Source of the DNA: Acidobacteriota bacterium
Lineage (GTDB): Bacteria; Acidobacteriota; Thermoanaerobaculia; UBA5066; Gp7-AA6
Assembly: GCA_027307335.1 (NCBI GenBank)
Contig: DAHUXD010000064.1
Coordinates: 1 to 64,000, forward strand
Reading direction: 5' to 3'
DNA length: 64,000 bases
In this document: positions 1 to 9,076 of the stretch, piece after piece
Position numbering within the stretch: position 1 is the first letter of the stretch
How the letters are laid out: the number at the start of each line of letters is the position of its first letter
Made by a program: the position numbers and the translations under genes
The notes under the pieces: generated by a model
Database searches by the model: none
Told to the model about the DNA's origin: nothing
Seen by the model: the letters and a program-made list of their open reading frames with translations, nothing else

Positions 1-425
1 TCTGAGGGCTCGGCGGCGGCGGCGATCGGAGCCGCCGGCGTCGGCCGGGGCCGCCGCGTCGGCGCGGGGGCCAGCTCCCTCGCCCGGGCCGCGGAGGCGG
101 GAGGCGCGACCACGACCGGCGTCGCGAGGGCGACGGCGTCGGGGGTCGCCATCGCGGCGGGAACCGCCGCGGCGGGCACCGGCTCCGTCGGACAGCGGGA
201 CGGCATCCGCGTGGAGACCTCCGGCGCGATGCGCGCGACGAGCCACGCCCCGACCGCGGCCGCGACCGCCACGCCGCCGAGGATCCCCGCCCAGCGGGCG
301 AGCGATCGCCGCCGCGCGATGGCCGGGTCGGGCATGGGTGTCGGGATCCAGGGTCGCTCGGCCGACCGCGCGGCCGCCTCGTCCGCCGCCAGCGCCCGCT
401 TGAGCGCGTCGTCGATCAGGCTCAT
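1..425 (-). CDS. GspB-like secretion/pilus assembly protein (partial)
   Basis: The reading frame opens at ATG 425 and runs off the left edge, so only the first ~141 residues are visible. The start MSLIDDALKRAL is typical of the small membrane partner encoded beside ExeA/GspA-type ATPases in type II secretion and MSHA-type pilus loci. A cytoplasmic stretch of ~45 residues is followed by one membrane segment (about residues 46-66, WAGILGGVAVAAAVGAW) and then an Ala/Pro-rich periplasmic spacer, the usual GspB layout. The start overlaps the stop of the ATPase gene by ATGA, so the two are translationally coupled. The C-terminal domain is not visible, and the name rests on the N-terminus and the neighbour. 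Confidence 0.6.
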   Translation of the reverse strand, partial: MSLIDDALKRALAADEAAARSAERPWIPTPMPDPAIARRRSLARWAGILGGVAVAAAVGAWLVARIAPEVSTRMPSRCPTEPVPAAAVPAAMATPDAVALATPVVVAPPASAARARELAPAPTRRPRPTPAAPIAAAAEPS

Positions 426-1234
426 GCGACCTCCCCCTCGAGCTCGCGGATCGCCTTGCCGATCGCCCGCCCGTCGAGCGCGTAGGTGCCGTTGACGTAG
501 CCGTACAGAAGCGCCTTGTCGCAGACGGCGTTGATGAGGCGCGGGACGCCTCCCGAGTAGCGATGCACCCTGCGGATCGCCCAGGACGAGAAGCTCGGCC
601 GGCCGTCCGCGCCCGCGACGCGGAGGCGATGACCGATGTAGCGCTCCGTCTCGAAGCGGTCGAGCGGCGAGAGATGGTAGCGCACCGTGATCCGCTGCCG
701 CAGCTGCCGGAGGCTCCGGTGGTTGAGCTTCTCGCGCAGCTCCGGCTGGCCGATCAGGACGATCTGGAGGAGCTTGCGCTGATCGGTCTCGAGGTTCGAC
801 AGGAGGCGGACCTGCTCGAGGAGCTCGGCCTCGAGATCCTGCGCCTCGTCGATCAGGAGCACCACGTCGTGGCCGGCCGCGGCCTGGTCGAGCAGATATC
901 GGTTGAGGAGCTCGATGTACGCCGTGCGGTCCACCTTCCGGGCCTCGAGCCCCAGCTCGACGAGAATCGTCCGCATCAGCTGGGTGGCGGTGACCATGGG
1001 ATTCAAGACGAGCGCCGTGCGGTAGGTCGGGCCGAGCTCCGACAGGATCGCGCGACAGACCGTCGTCTTCCCCGCCCCGACCTCGCCCGTGATCTGGATG
1101 AACCCCTTCCGCTCCCGGATGCCGAACAGCACGTGGTTGAACGCTTCCCGGTGCTTGTCCGAGAAGAAGAGGAACCGGGGGTCCGGAGTGATGTTGAAGG
1201 GGTTTTCCCGAAATCCGTAGAACTCGTTGTACAT
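422..1234 (-). CDS. ExeA/GspA (MshM)-type AAA+ ATPase
   Basis: A 270-residue AAA+ ATPase. It opens MYNEFYGFRENPFN, the signature start of the ExeA/GspA family. Walker A is GEVGAGKTT (residues 50-58) and Walker B is DVVLLIDEAQ (123-132); a sensor region (LLQIVLIGQPELREKL) follows. These ATPases work with a GspB-like partner to help secretins or pilus machinery cross or bind peptidoglycan at the inner membrane. The length is the family core without the C-terminal peptidoglycan-binding domain of ExeA, as in MshM. The gene ends in a 4-base ATGA overlap with the GspB-like gene, which supports a complex. The family call is firm; the pathway served (type II secretion or type IV pilus) cannot be told from this window. 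Confidence 0.88.
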   Translation of the reverse strand: MYNEFYGFRENPFNITPDPRFLFFSDKHREAFNHVLFGIRERKGFIQITGEVGAGKTTVCRAILSELGPTYRTALVLNPMVTATQLMRTILVELGLEARKVDRTAYIELLNRYLLDQAAAGHDVVLLIDEAQDLEAELLEQVRLLSNLETDQRKLLQIVLIGQPELREKLNHRSLRQLRQRITVRYHLSPLDRFETERYIGHRLRVAGADGRPSFSSWAIRRVHRYSGGVPRLINAVCDKALLYGYVNGTYALDGRAIGKAIRELEGEVA

Positions 1235-1274
1235 CGGAGCGCGGCGCTGAACGCTAGCTTAGTGCAGAGACGAA

Positions 1275-1311
1275 GAGACCCTCCCCCCCTTTCTACGGAG
1301 GAGAGGGTCTC
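1275..1311. terminator. Intergenic stem-loop, possible terminator
   Basis: GAGACCCTC (1275-1283) pairs perfectly with GAGGGTCTC (1303-1311) around a 19-base loop. It lies in the ~97-base gap between the MGMT stop (1332) and the ATPase start (1234). There is no clear T-run on either strand, so an intrinsic terminator is only a guess from the position. Confidence 0.4.
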
Positions 1312-1331
1312 GGCGTCGCGCCGCCCGCGGA

Positions 1332-2135
1332 TCAGGAAGCGCGGGCCACCGGCGGCCGGCAGACACGGCAGGGATGGTACCCGGCCGCCATCGCCTCGCG
1401 CTCCGAGCGGAAACGCACGGTGTTCGTCTTGACCAGGTCCTCGATGCCACCGCAGGTCGGATAGCAGAAGCCCTTGCCCTCGGGGTTGCCGAGATAGCGG
1501 ATCCCCGACGCAGCGAGCCGCTCGAGCAGGGCCGGCCGGGTTCCCTCGACCTCGAGGAGGCGCCGCTTGTTCCGGGCGCCGCCGAGCGAATAGTTGCCGA
1601 TGTGGCCGTCGCTCCGCACGACGCGGTGGCACGGGATGAGTAGCGGGACCGGGTTCTTCGCGAGCGCCGAACCGGCCGCGCGCACCGCGCCGGGATGCCC
1701 GATCTCCCGCGCGATCCAGCTGTAGGGACGCACCTCGCCCGAGGGAATCTCCAGCGCCTTGAGCAGCACCGCGCGCTCGAACTCCGAGAGGCCGCGCAGG
1801 TCGTAGCGTAGCTCGCCCCGTCCCTGGCCCTTCACGTTCCGGACGAGCCCGCGCACCTTCGCCGGCGCCGGCGACTTCTCGGGCGCGACCGCGCGGCCGA
1901 AACGCCGCTCGAAGGCCCTTTCGAAGTCCGGCGCCGACGCCGCGCGCGTCACCATCGAGATCCCCGCCTTGCTGTGTGCGACGAACACCGGCCCGACGGG
2001 CGACTCGAGACGCCAGTACGCGTCGCCGAGACCGATCCGCTTCAGAACGGCCGGCAGCAGCGTCGCCGGCGCCGTCGCGACCGGGAGTCTCCGCAGAGAC
2101 TCGATCGCCGCCCCGTTTCCTCTCTCGCTCTTCAT
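1332..2135 (-). CDS. Methylated-DNA-protein cysteine methyltransferase with C-terminal Ada-type zinc domain
   Basis: A 267-residue DNA-alkylation repair protein. The MGMT/Ogt core carries the active-site motif PCHRVV (acceptor Cys ~169), preceded by the helix region around ALEIPSGEVRPYSWIA and followed by GNYSLGGARNKRRLL. After the core comes a second module with four cysteines, CYPTC (224/228) and CRVC (256/259). That is the spacing of the Ada metal-binding/phosphotriester-repair domain, here at the C-terminus and not the N-terminus as in E. coli Ada. The first ~60 residues (RRLPVATAPATLLPAVLKRI) belong to neither domain and resemble the cytosolic linker seen in some anti-sigma proteins; that is only an impression. 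Start ATG 2135 has GGTGAGGAG just upstream and overlaps the sigma factor stop (ATGA). A longer open frame to 2876 is a shadow of the sigma gene. Confidence 0.85.
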   Translation of the reverse strand: MKSERGNGAAIESLRRLPVATAPATLLPAVLKRIGLGDAYWRLESPVGPVFVAHSKAGISMVTRAASAPDFERAFERRFGRAVAPEKSPAPAKVRGLVRNVKGQGRGELRYDLRGLSEFERAVLLKALEIPSGEVRPYSWIAREIGHPGAVRAAGSALAKNPVPLLIPCHRVVRSDGHIGNYSLGGARNKRRLLEVEGTRPALLERLAASGIRYLGNPEGKGFCYPTCGGIEDLVKTNTVRFRSEREAMAAGYHPCRVCRPPVARAS

Positions 2136-2827
2136 CTCCTCACCCCTTCCCGCCGGGACGCCACGAGCGCCTCGCGCAGGGCGTTGACGCCCCGGTGCAC
2201 ATTCGACTTCGCGGTCCCGAGCGGCTGCCCCAGCACGCGCGCGACCTCCTCGAGGCGGAGGCCCTCGACGTACCGCAGCAGGATCGGCGCGCGGTACCGT
2301 TGGGGCAGCCGCGCGACGAGCGTCTCCATGTCCTGACGCCGCCTTCTGCGCTCGTAGATCGCGTCGGGACGCGCGTCTTCCGAGTCGGACGCCTCCCAGG
2401 CCGTTTCCCCGCGCGGCGACAGCGGGTGGTCGAGCGACACGAGCCGGAGCCTCTTGCCGCGAAGCCGGTTGCGCACGACGTTCAGCGTGACCTGGTACAG
2501 CCACGCACGCAGCGCCATCTGGCGGATGCGCTCCGGCGGGTACGTCGCGAGCGCCCGGTAGGCCCGGACGAACGCGTCCTGCGCGGCCTCCTCCGCGTCC
2601 TCGCGGCGGGCGGTCAGCCGCAGCGCGAAGGAGAACAGGCGATCCTGGTACGCACGGACGACCTCCTCGAAGGACCCGTCGAGGTCCTCGGCGAGGCGCT
2701 CTGCCAGGTCGCCGTCTTCGCGGATCGCCAGGGCCGATCTCCCCCTCTGCTGTTCCGGCTGGCCGAGGACCACGTGGAAGCCGCCGGGCGGCCCGGCCGG
2801 CGAACGTGAAATACCGTGGCTGATCAT
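2132..2827 (-). CDS. ECF-type RNA polymerase sigma-70 family factor
   Basis: A 231-residue ECF sigma factor. Region 2 is visible as SFEEVVRAYQDRLFSFALRL and EDAEEAAQDAFVRAYRAL. Region 4 (LPQRYRAPILLRYVEGLRLE, then VLGQPLGTAKSNVHRGVNAL) is the helix-turn-helix that reads the -35 box. The ATG at 2827 has a strong ribosome site (GGAGGAG, 2 bases before CC-ATG), and ~45 poorly conserved residues precede region 2. Instead of the anti-sigma gene often found next, the coupled downstream gene is the MGMT/Ada protein (4-base overlap). This suggests that the repair gene is co-expressed with, or controlled by, this factor. The target regulon is unknown. Confidence 0.85.
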   Translation of the reverse strand: MISHGISRSPAGPPGGFHVVLGQPEQQRGRSALAIREDGDLAERLAEDLDGSFEEVVRAYQDRLFSFALRLTARREDAEEAAQDAFVRAYRALATYPPERIRQMALRAWLYQVTLNVVRNRLRGKRLRLVSLDHPLSPRGETAWEASDSEDARPDAIYERRRRRQDMETLVARLPQRYRAPILLRYVEGLRLEEVARVLGQPLGTAKSNVHRGVNALREALVASRREGVRR

Positions 2828-2882
2828 GGCTCCTCCACCCGTACCCAGAACACGGGTCGAGGGCGCCGGGTTGCAACCCGCT

Positions 2883-3872
2883 CTAGACGCTCACCGGCTG
2901 GAGCCGCCCCGAGATCGCCCGGGCGATCCGCGTCGCGTGATGGCGGCTGTTCTCGATGAAGATCCTGCCGATCTCGCGGCCGCCGAGCATCGCGCCCGCC
3001 AGATACAGGTCCGGCACGTTCGACTCGAGCGTCTCGGGATCGTGGGCCGGCACGCGGTTCTCTCCCTCCAGGCGGATGCCGCAGCGCTCGAAGAGGGCGA
3101 AGTCGGGCTCGTAGCCGATCAGGGCGAAGACGGCGTCGGCGGGCACGATCGTCTCGCCGGCGGGTCCCCGCAACTGCACCGCCTCCGTCTCGATCGCGAC
3201 GATGCGGGACCCGAAAAACGCACGGATCGAGCCGGCCGCGATGCGGTTCTCGAGGTCCGGCTTGATCCAGTACTTCACACGCGGCGAGAGCGCGTCGCCG
3301 CGGTGGACGAGGGTGACGCGCGCGCCGTGGCGGTAGAGGTCGAGCGCGGCCTCGGCCGCGGAGTTCTTGCCGCCGACCACGACGACGTCGCGGCCGTGGT
3401 ACGGGAAACCCGAGACGTAGCGCGCATGGACGTGCGGACGGTCGGCCCCCGGGGCGTCGAGCCGCCGCGGGTTGTCGAAGAAGCCGGTCGCGAGGATCGC
3501 GGCCGGCGCGGTCCAGCGGCGCGCTCCGCGGCGGCCCGAGGCCTCCGCGTCGACACCGCCGCCCCGGCGCGCCGTCACGCGCTCGATCGTGCTCTCGGCG
3601 GCGACGCGAACGCCGAAGCGTTCGGCGACGCTGCGGTAATACGCGAGAGTCTCCAGGCGCGTCGGGTGGGCGTCGGGCGTGCCGAACGGAACGCCGGCGA
3701 TGTCGAGGAGATCGCGCGTCGAGAACCAGCGCATCTCCTCGGGGAACCGCTGGATGGAGTGCAGAATGCCGCCGCGGTCGTGGCAGACGGCGTCGACGCC
3801 CAGGCGGCCGAGCTCGATCGCGCACGCGATCCCCGTCGGCCCGGCGCCCGCGACGACGACCGCCTCCCCCAT
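2883..3872 (-). CDS. ypdA: YpdA-family FAD/NAD(P)H disulfide reductase-like protein
   Basis: A 329-residue two-dinucleotide-binding flavoprotein. The N-terminal FAD motif is VVVAGAGPTGIACAIE (residues ~5-20). A second Rossmann motif, VVVVGGKNSAAEAAL (~165-180), is the NADPH site, with the Asn of the YpdA family replacing the usual Gly/Ala. The C-terminal FAD-closing segment is NVPDLYLAGAMLGG. There is no CxxC, as expected for YpdA, which is described as the bacillithiol-disulfide reductase (Bdr) of low-molecular-weight thiol redox control. Bacillithiol use in this organism is inferred only from this homology. It is a single gene between the sigma factor and the amidohydrolase. Confidence 0.8.
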   Translation of the reverse strand: MGEAVVVAGAGPTGIACAIELGRLGVDAVCHDRGGILHSIQRFPEEMRWFSTRDLLDIAGVPFGTPDAHPTRLETLAYYRSVAERFGVRVAAESTIERVTARRGGGVDAEASGRRGARRWTAPAAILATGFFDNPRRLDAPGADRPHVHARYVSGFPYHGRDVVVVGGKNSAAEAALDLYRHGARVTLVHRGDALSPRVKYWIKPDLENRIAAGSIRAFFGSRIVAIETEAVQLRGPAGETIVPADAVFALIGYEPDFALFERCGIRLEGENRVPAHDPETLESNVPDLYLAGAMLGGREIGRIFIENSRHHATRIARAISGRLQPVSV

Positions 3873-3913
3873 CCCCGCATTCTACCGGCCCGATGCGGCG
3901 CGGCCCGGCCGCG

Positions 3914-5329
3914 TCAGGGAGACGGCGCGCGCAGCTCCGACTGAGGCCGCAGCCCGCCGGCGCGCATCACGAGCAGGACCTTCCGGAGGTTCGCGACGTC
4001 CTTCGTCGGGTCGGCGCCGACGACGATCAGGTCGGCGGACTTGCCCTTCTCGAGCGTCCCCGTGACCGCCTCGACGCCCATCGCCAGGCTCCCGCCGCGC
4101 GTCGATGCCACGATCACCTGCATCGGCGTCAGGCCCGCCGCCTGCATCGCCTCCATCTCGGCGTAGACCGAAGGGCCGTGGAGCGTGAGCGGGTTGCCGG
4201 CGTCGGTGCCCATCGCGATCGGGATGCCGGCGTCGGCCACGCGCTTCAGGTTCGCGGCCATGGTCGACGTCATCCCGGGAACCACCTTTTCGAGCCGCTG
4301 GACGGTGTCGGCCGCCTTCCCCGCCGGCAGCGCGCCGGGCGCCTCGATCCGCTCGACGAGCGCGCGATCGACACAGCCGTTGGGATCGTCGAGCACCGGT
4401 GGCTTGCCGGAGACGGCCGCCTGGTTCAGGCGCAGATAGCCGTGGATGACGGTCAGCGTCGGGCAGTAGATCGTGCCGTTCGCCTTCGCGAGGGACAGGA
4501 ACTCGTCGTCCACCGGCACATCCCACACGCTATGGACGAGAAGGTGCGCGCCCGCCTTCAGGGCGACCTTCGCCTCGTCGAGCCCCGTCGCGTGGACGAT
4601 CAGGGGCCGCCCGACGCGCTTCGCCTCCTCGCCGGCCGCGAGGACCGCCGGCGTGGACGCCTCGGCGGTCTGCTCGGGCGTCACGATGAACCAGACCTTG
4701 ATCGCGTCGGAACCCCGCGCCGCGAGATACCGCGCGCCGCTCCGCGCCGCGTCGGCGTCCTTCAGTTGCAGGAACTGCCGCTCCGCGGGCAGGTTGAGCC
4801 AGAAGTCGATCGTCGAGAGGAGCGGCCCCGCCGAGGCCACTCGCGGCGCGCTCGGGTCGTCGCGCTCGCGATGCGCCATGTCGATCGTCCAAGCGTAGCC
4901 GCCGTTGTCGAAGACCGAGGTGACGCCCGAGCAGAGGTCGGCGCGGAGGATCTTCTCCGGATGGAGCGCGAGCTCCGATTCCACCTGCTCGTACGGAAAA
5001 CGGTCGCGCACGTCGATCGAGTCCGGGCGCCCGTCGGCCCAGCCGGTCTGCGAGAAGTGCACGTGCGCGTCGACGAGCCCGGGCACGATCCACCTTCCCG
5101 AGACGTCGGTCACGGCGGCCCCCGCCGGCACGCGGCAGTCCCGGCCGGCGCACTCGATCCGGCCATCGCGCACGACGACCGTCGCGCCGGAGACCGGAGC
5201 CGCGCCCGTGCCGTCGATCAGCGTCGCGCCCACGAGGGCGCGCGTCCCGTTCGCGCCGACGAGGGCTTGCGGCGCTGGGACTTGCGTCGTTCCCGCGAAG
5301 AGAGCGGCGACGGCGAGCCAGAGAATCAC
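3914..5329 (-). CDS. Secreted amidohydrolase (metal-dependent hydrolase)
   Basis: A 471-residue amidohydrolase-superfamily TIM-barrel enzyme. A signal-like hydrophobic start (MILWLAVAALFAG) precedes the typical small beta-domain (ALVGATLIDGTGAAPVSGAT). The metal ligands are recognisable in order: HVHF after GLVDA, a Lys in DAIKVWF (candidate carboxylated lysine), His in LIVHATG, His in HLLVHSVWD, and Asp in MGTDAGN. The C-terminal end (GTLEKGKSADLIVVGADP) returns to the beta-domain. The closest known groups are imidazolonepropionase-like and prolidase-like amidohydrolases, common in acidobacteria; the substrate cannot be predicted. The gene is free-standing. Confidence 0.82.
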   Translation of the reverse strand: MILWLAVAALFAGTTQVPAPQALVGANGTRALVGATLIDGTGAAPVSGATVVVRDGRIECAGRDCRVPAGAAVTDVSGRWIVPGLVDAHVHFSQTGWADGRPDSIDVRDRFPYEQVESELALHPEKILRADLCSGVTSVFDNGGYAWTIDMAHRERDDPSAPRVASAGPLLSTIDFWLNLPAERQFLQLKDADAARSGARYLAARGSDAIKVWFIVTPEQTAEASTPAVLAAGEEAKRVGRPLIVHATGLDEAKVALKAGAHLLVHSVWDVPVDDEFLSLAKANGTIYCPTLTVIHGYLRLNQAAVSGKPPVLDDPNGCVDRALVERIEAPGALPAGKAADTVQRLEKVVPGMTSTMAANLKRVADAGIPIAMGTDAGNPLTLHGPSVYAEMEAMQAAGLTPMQVIVASTRGGSLAMGVEAVTGTLEKGKSADLIVVGADPTKDVANLRKVLLVMRAGGLRPQSELRAPSP

Positions 5330-5357
5330 GGCCCGCCGACTCTACAACGAGACCGCG

Positions 5358-6308
5358 CTACAGGCCCTGGATCCGGACCGAGCCTCCGCTCGTGTGGAGG
5401 CGTAGCGTGTTGCCGCCCTTGCCGAGGCTCCCCGACAGACTGCCGCGCGAAATCTCGCCCTGCACGCGGAGCGGCAGGTCCGTCTTGACGGAGTTGCCGG
5501 ACGCCTGAATCGAGAGGTCCGCGTCGGGATCGAGCGAGACCTCGATGCCGCCGCCCGAGGTTTCGAGCGTGCCTCCCTTCGAGTTGCCCTTCGTGAACGA
5601 CGCCTCGATCGAGCCGCCCGACGTGTCGGCGTGGACGCGGCCGCCGGCATCGACGATGCGAATGCCGCCGCCCGACGTCTGGGCGTCCAGGTCGCCCGTC
5701 ACCTTCTCGAGCTCGATCGAGCCGCCGGAGGACTCCGCGTGCACGGTGCCGTCGAGATTACGGCCGTCGATGCCGCCGCCGGACGTCTCGACGCGGATCG
5801 CCCCCTTCACGCCGGCGAGTTGAATCGAGCCGCCCGACGTGTTGGCATCGAGATCGCCCGAGAGGTCCTCGACGCGGATGCCTCCCCCCGACGTCTCCAG
5901 CTTCGCATGGCCCCGCAGGCCCGAGATCTGGATCCCGCCGCCCGAGGTGTCGACCGAGACGCGCGTGTCCGCCGGAACTCGGACCTCATACTGGACCCTG
6001 TCGCCGTGGTCGGTGAACCAGGAGTGGTGCTTCTTTTTCGCGATGACGCGCGCCGAGCCGGCCCCCTCCTCGAATCGGAAGACCAGAAGATCGTCCAGAT
6101 CGCGGCCCCTCGAGGTCACGACCACGTGCGCCCCGGAGTCCGGGCTGCCCTTCACGGTCACCGCACCGATGTCCGTCTCGAGACGGAACTCGCCTCCCGG
6201 GTCGAGCTTCAGATCCTTCTCGAGGCGGTTCTCGGCGGCCGCCGGAGCGGCGGAGAGCCAGCTTACGGCCGCCAGGGCGGCGGCTGCGGGCAGTGCGCGA
6301 CGCTTCAT
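5358..6308 (-). CDS. Secreted DUF4097-like beta-repeat protein
   Basis: A 316-residue exported protein. Start ATG 6308 gives a clean signal peptide (MKRRALPAAAALAAVSWLSA, cleavage near APAAAE). After residue ~40 the chain is a run of short beta-repeats in which TSGGGI or SGGSI recurs about every 19-22 residues at least eight times. This gives the regular beta-helix/solenoid expected of the DUF4097/DUF2807 group (putative adhesin-like proteins). No catalytic motif is visible. A longer open frame up to 7511 is a shadow of the alanine dehydrogenase gene. The role is unknown, perhaps envelope-associated. Confidence 0.75.
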   Translation of the reverse strand: MKRRALPAAAALAAVSWLSAAPAAAENRLEKDLKLDPGGEFRLETDIGAVTVKGSPDSGAHVVVTSRGRDLDDLLVFRFEEGAGSARVIAKKKHHSWFTDHGDRVQYEVRVPADTRVSVDTSGGGIQISGLRGHAKLETSGGGIRVEDLSGDLDANTSGGSIQLAGVKGAIRVETSGGGIDGRNLDGTVHAESSGGSIELEKVTGDLDAQTSGGGIRIVDAGGRVHADTSGGSIEASFTKGNSKGGTLETSGGGIEVSLDPDADLSIQASGNSVKTDLPLRVQGEISRGSLSGSLGKGGNTLRLHTSGGSVRIQGL

Positions 6309-6364
6309 GGTCCTTCCCCCTGTCCCCCAGATACGCAGGTCGGGGGCGGAGGTTCCGAACCTCT

Positions 6365-7480
6365 TTACGCCAGCGCTTCCTTCAGCGGCGTATAGCTCCT
6401 GCCCTGGGCGTCCGCGACCGCCTCGTAGGTCAGCTTCCCGGCGTAGGTGTTGACCCCCTCCGCCAGGTGCGCGTCCTCCGCCACGGCCTTCTTCAGCCCC
6501 TTGTTGGCGAGCTGCAGCGCGTAGCGCAGCGTCGAGTTCGTCAGCGCGAAGGTGGACGTGCGCGCGACGGCCCCCGGCATGTTGGCGACGCAGTAGTGAA
6601 TGACGCCGTCGACCGTGTACACCGGGTCCGAGTGCGTCGTCGCGTGGGTCGTCTCGAAGCAGCCGCCCTGGTCGACCGCGACGTCGACCGCGACCGAGCC
6701 GGGCTTCATCTGGGCGATCAGGGCGCGGGAGACGAGCTTCGGCGCGGCCGCGCCCGGAATGAGCACGGCGCCGATGAGGAGGTCGGCGCGCCGGCAGCCC
6801 TCCTCGAGCGTGTGCGAGTTGGACGCGACGGTCTTGACGCGGCCGAGGAAGATGTCGTCGAGCTCGCGCATCCGGTCGGGCGACGTCTCGAGAATCGTGA
6901 CGTCCGCCCCCATGCCGGCCGCGATCTTGGCCGCGTTGGTGCCGACCACGCCGCCGCCGATGATGACGACGTCGGCGGGGGGCACGCCCGGCACTCCCGA
7001 GAGGAGCACGCCGCGGCCGCCGTTGGATTTCTGGAGGTAGTACGCGCCGACGTGGACGCTCATGCGGCCGGCGACCTCGGACATCGGCGTCAAGAGTGGG
7101 AGCGAGCCGTTCGCGGCCGTGATCGTCTCGTACGCGACGCCGGAGACCTGGCGCTCGAGGAGCATGTCGGTCAGGGCCTTCGCCGGAGCGAGGTGCAGGT
7201 ACGTGTAGAGGATCTGCCCCGGGCGCAGTCGCCGGTACTCGGGGCCGACCGGCTCCTTGACCTTGACGATCATCTCGGCCCGCTGGAAGACCTCGTCGGC
7301 CGTCGGGAGGATTTTCGCGCCCGCGGCGACGTACTGGTCGTCGGGGATCCCGGAGCCGGCGCCCGCGGCGTGCTCCACGACCACCTGGTGGCCCGCCGAG
7401 ACCAGGGCGGCGGCGCCGGCCGGCACCAGCCCGACCCGGTTCTCGTTGTCCTTGATCTCCCTGGGAAGCCCGACGATCAT
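6365..7480 (-). CDS. ald: Alanine dehydrogenase
   Basis: A 371-residue NAD-dependent L-alanine dehydrogenase that interconverts alanine with pyruvate and ammonia in the cytoplasm. It starts [18 protein letters not shown], the canonical family N-terminus with the substrate-binding Arg. Further family marks are VKVKEP (catalytic Lys region), LYTYLHLA (catalytic His region) and the Rossmann motif [17 protein letters not shown] (~170-187). The C-terminal part ([19 protein letters not shown]) matches the conserved end. The length is the family norm. No operon partner is obvious; the aldehyde dehydrogenase follows upstream across a hairpin-rich gap. Confidence 0.95.
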   Translation of the reverse strand: MIVGLPREIKDNENRVGLVPAGAAALVSAGHQVVVEHAAGAGSGIPDDQYVAAGAKILPTADEVFQRAEMIVKVKEPVGPEYRRLRPGQILYTYLHLAPAKALTDMLLERQVSGVAYETITAANGSLPLLTPMSEVAGRMSVHVGAYYLQKSNGGRGVLLSGVPGVPPADVVIIGGGVVGTNAAKIAAGMGADVTILETSPDRMRELDDIFLGRVKTVASNSHTLEEGCRRADLLIGAVLIPGAAAPKLVSRALIAQMKPGSVAVDVAVDQGGCFETTHATTHSDPVYTVDGVIHYCVANMPGAVARTSTFALTNSTLRYALQLANKGLKKAVAEDAHLAEGVNTYAGKLTYEAVADAQGRSYTPLKEALA

Positions 7481-7514
7481 CCGCCGCTCCTTCTCTCGCG
7501 CGCGGCCGCAAGGG

Positions 7515-7561
7515 CCGCCCCTACGTTCTCGGGACCGTAGGGGCGGGGCTCGTCCCCGCCC
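7515..7561. repeat. Two overlapping GC-rich hairpins between ald and aldehyde dehydrogenase
   Basis: CCGCCCCTACG (7515-7525) pairs with CGTAGGGGCGG (7536-7546). The right arm of that stem is also the left arm of a second stem, GGGCGGGG (7541-7548) with CCCCGCCC (7554-7561). The two stems are mutually exclusive. It looks like a dispersed intergenic palindrome or a termination structure for the aldehyde dehydrogenase transcript; only one copy was noticed here. Confidence 0.5.
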
Positions 7562-7573
7562 GCGTTCCGCCCG

Positions 7574-9076
7574 TCAATGCGTGTCGATCTGCGCCTTCTG
7601 GAGCTTGCCCGAGAAGTCCACGTAGATGGACTTCCACTCGGTGAAGACGTCGAGTCCGGCGATGCCCGCCTCGCGGTGGCCGTTGCCGGTCTCCTTGATG
7701 CCGCCGAACGGCAGGTGCACCTCGGCGCCGATCGTCGACGAGTTGACGTAGAAGATGCCGGTCTCGAATTCGTTCATGGCCTTGAAGGCCTTGTTGACGT
7801 CCTGCGTGTAGATCGAGCCGGAGAGACCGTAGGCGACCGAGTTGGCGACCTGGATCCCCTCCTCGAGAGAGCCGATCGGCACGACCGTCGTCACGGGGCC
7901 GAAGATCTCCTCGCACGCGACGCGCATCTTCGCGTTGGCGTCTGCGAAGACCGTCGGCGCGTGGAACCAGCCCTTGCCGAGCGTGCCCGACGTCAGCTTC
8001 TCGCCGCCCGTGAGGAGCTTCGCGCCCTCGGCCTTGCCGATCTCGACATACTTCGCCACCGTCTCCCGCTGCTTCTCCGACACGCACGGCCCCATGTCGA
8101 CCTTCTCGTCGAGGCCATTCCCGACGCGGAGCGCCTTCACCCGCCCGACGAGCTTCTCGAGGAACGCGTCGTAGACCTTCCGGTGCACGAGGAGGCGCGA
8201 AGACGCCGTGCAGCGCTGGCCCGTCGTGCCGAAGGCGCCCCACACCGAGCCGTCGACGGCCAGATCGACGTCGGCATCGTCCATCACGAGGATCGCGTTC
8301 TTGCCGCCCATCTCGAGGTGGAGGCGCTTGAACGTCGGCGCGCAGGACTTCGAGATCTGGCGGCCGACCTCGGTCGAGCCCGTGTACGAGACGACCTTGA
8401 CGTCCGGGTGCTCCACGAGCGGGTTGCCGACCTCGCCCCCCGAGCCCATCACGACGTTGAACACGCCGGCCGGGAGCCCGGCCTCCTCGAAGACCCTCGC
8501 GAGGGCGACCACGGAGGCGGGCGTGTCGGTGGCCGGCTTGATCACGATCGTGTTGCCGGCGATCAGCGCGGCCATCGATTTCCATGCCGGAATCGCCATC
8601 GGAAAATTCCACGGCGTCACGAACGCGCACACGCCGACCGGCTGCCGCACGCACATGGCCCACTTGTTCGGCAGCTCCGACGGCGTCGTGAAGCCGAACA
8701 GGCGGCGCCCCTCGCCCGCGGCGAGGAACGCCATGTCGATGGCCTCCTGCACGTCGCCGCGCGTCTCGGCGAGGACCTTGCCCATCTCGCGCGTCATCAG
8801 GCGCGCGAGCTTCTCCTTGTCGCGCTTCAGGATCTCGCCGGCCGCGTACAGGACCTCCGCCCGGCGCGGCGCCGGCGTGTTCTTCCAGCCCGGAAAGGCC
8901 TTCTTCGCGGCGGCCACCGCGGCGTCCACGTCGGCCTTGCCGCTCTTCGGAAAGAGCCCGACCAGATCGTCCCGGTCCGCCGGATTCCGGTTCTCGAACG
9001 TCTGCCCCGACGCGGCGGGCACCCAGCGGCCGCCGATGTAGTTCGACTGCGTTTCGACTGCGACTTCCGTGGCCAT
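7574..9076 (-). CDS. NAD(P)-dependent aldehyde dehydrogenase
   Basis: A 500-residue aldehyde dehydrogenase that oxidises an aldehyde to the acid in the cytoplasm. Family motifs in order: [14 protein letters not shown] (cofactor pocket), [14 protein letters not shown], the catalytic Glu in [10 protein letters not shown], the nucleophile Cys in [13 protein letters not shown], and EEIFGPV and [11 protein letters not shown] near the end. Sequence style resembles the semialdehyde/succinate-semialdehyde and ketoglutarate-semialdehyde group, but the substrate is not decided. Start ATG 9076 is preferred: GGAGG lies 7 bases upstream and the codon overlaps the bactofilin stop (TGATG). A GTG one codon earlier is possible. 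Confidence 0.9.
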   Translation of the reverse strand: MATEVAVETQSNYIGGRWVPAASGQTFENRNPADRDDLVGLFPKSGKADVDAAVAAAKKAFPGWKNTPAPRRAEVLYAAGEILKRDKEKLARLMTREMGKVLAETRGDVQEAIDMAFLAAGEGRRLFGFTTPSELPNKWAMCVRQPVGVCAFVTPWNFPMAIPAWKSMAALIAGNTIVIKPATDTPASVVALARVFEEAGLPAGVFNVVMGSGGEVGNPLVEHPDVKVVSYTGSTEVGRQISKSCAPTFKRLHLEMGGKNAILVMDDADVDLAVDGSVWGAFGTTGQRCTASSRLLVHRKVYDAFLEKLVGRVKALRVGNGLDEKVDMGPCVSEKQRETVAKYVEIGKAEGAKLLTGGEKLTSGTLGKGWFHAPTVFADANAKMRVACEEIFGPVTTVVPIGSLEEGIQVANSVAYGLSGSIYTQDVNKAFKAMNEFETGIFYVNSSTIGAEVHLPFGGIKETGNGHREAGIAGLDVFTEWKSIYVDFSGKLQKAQIDTH

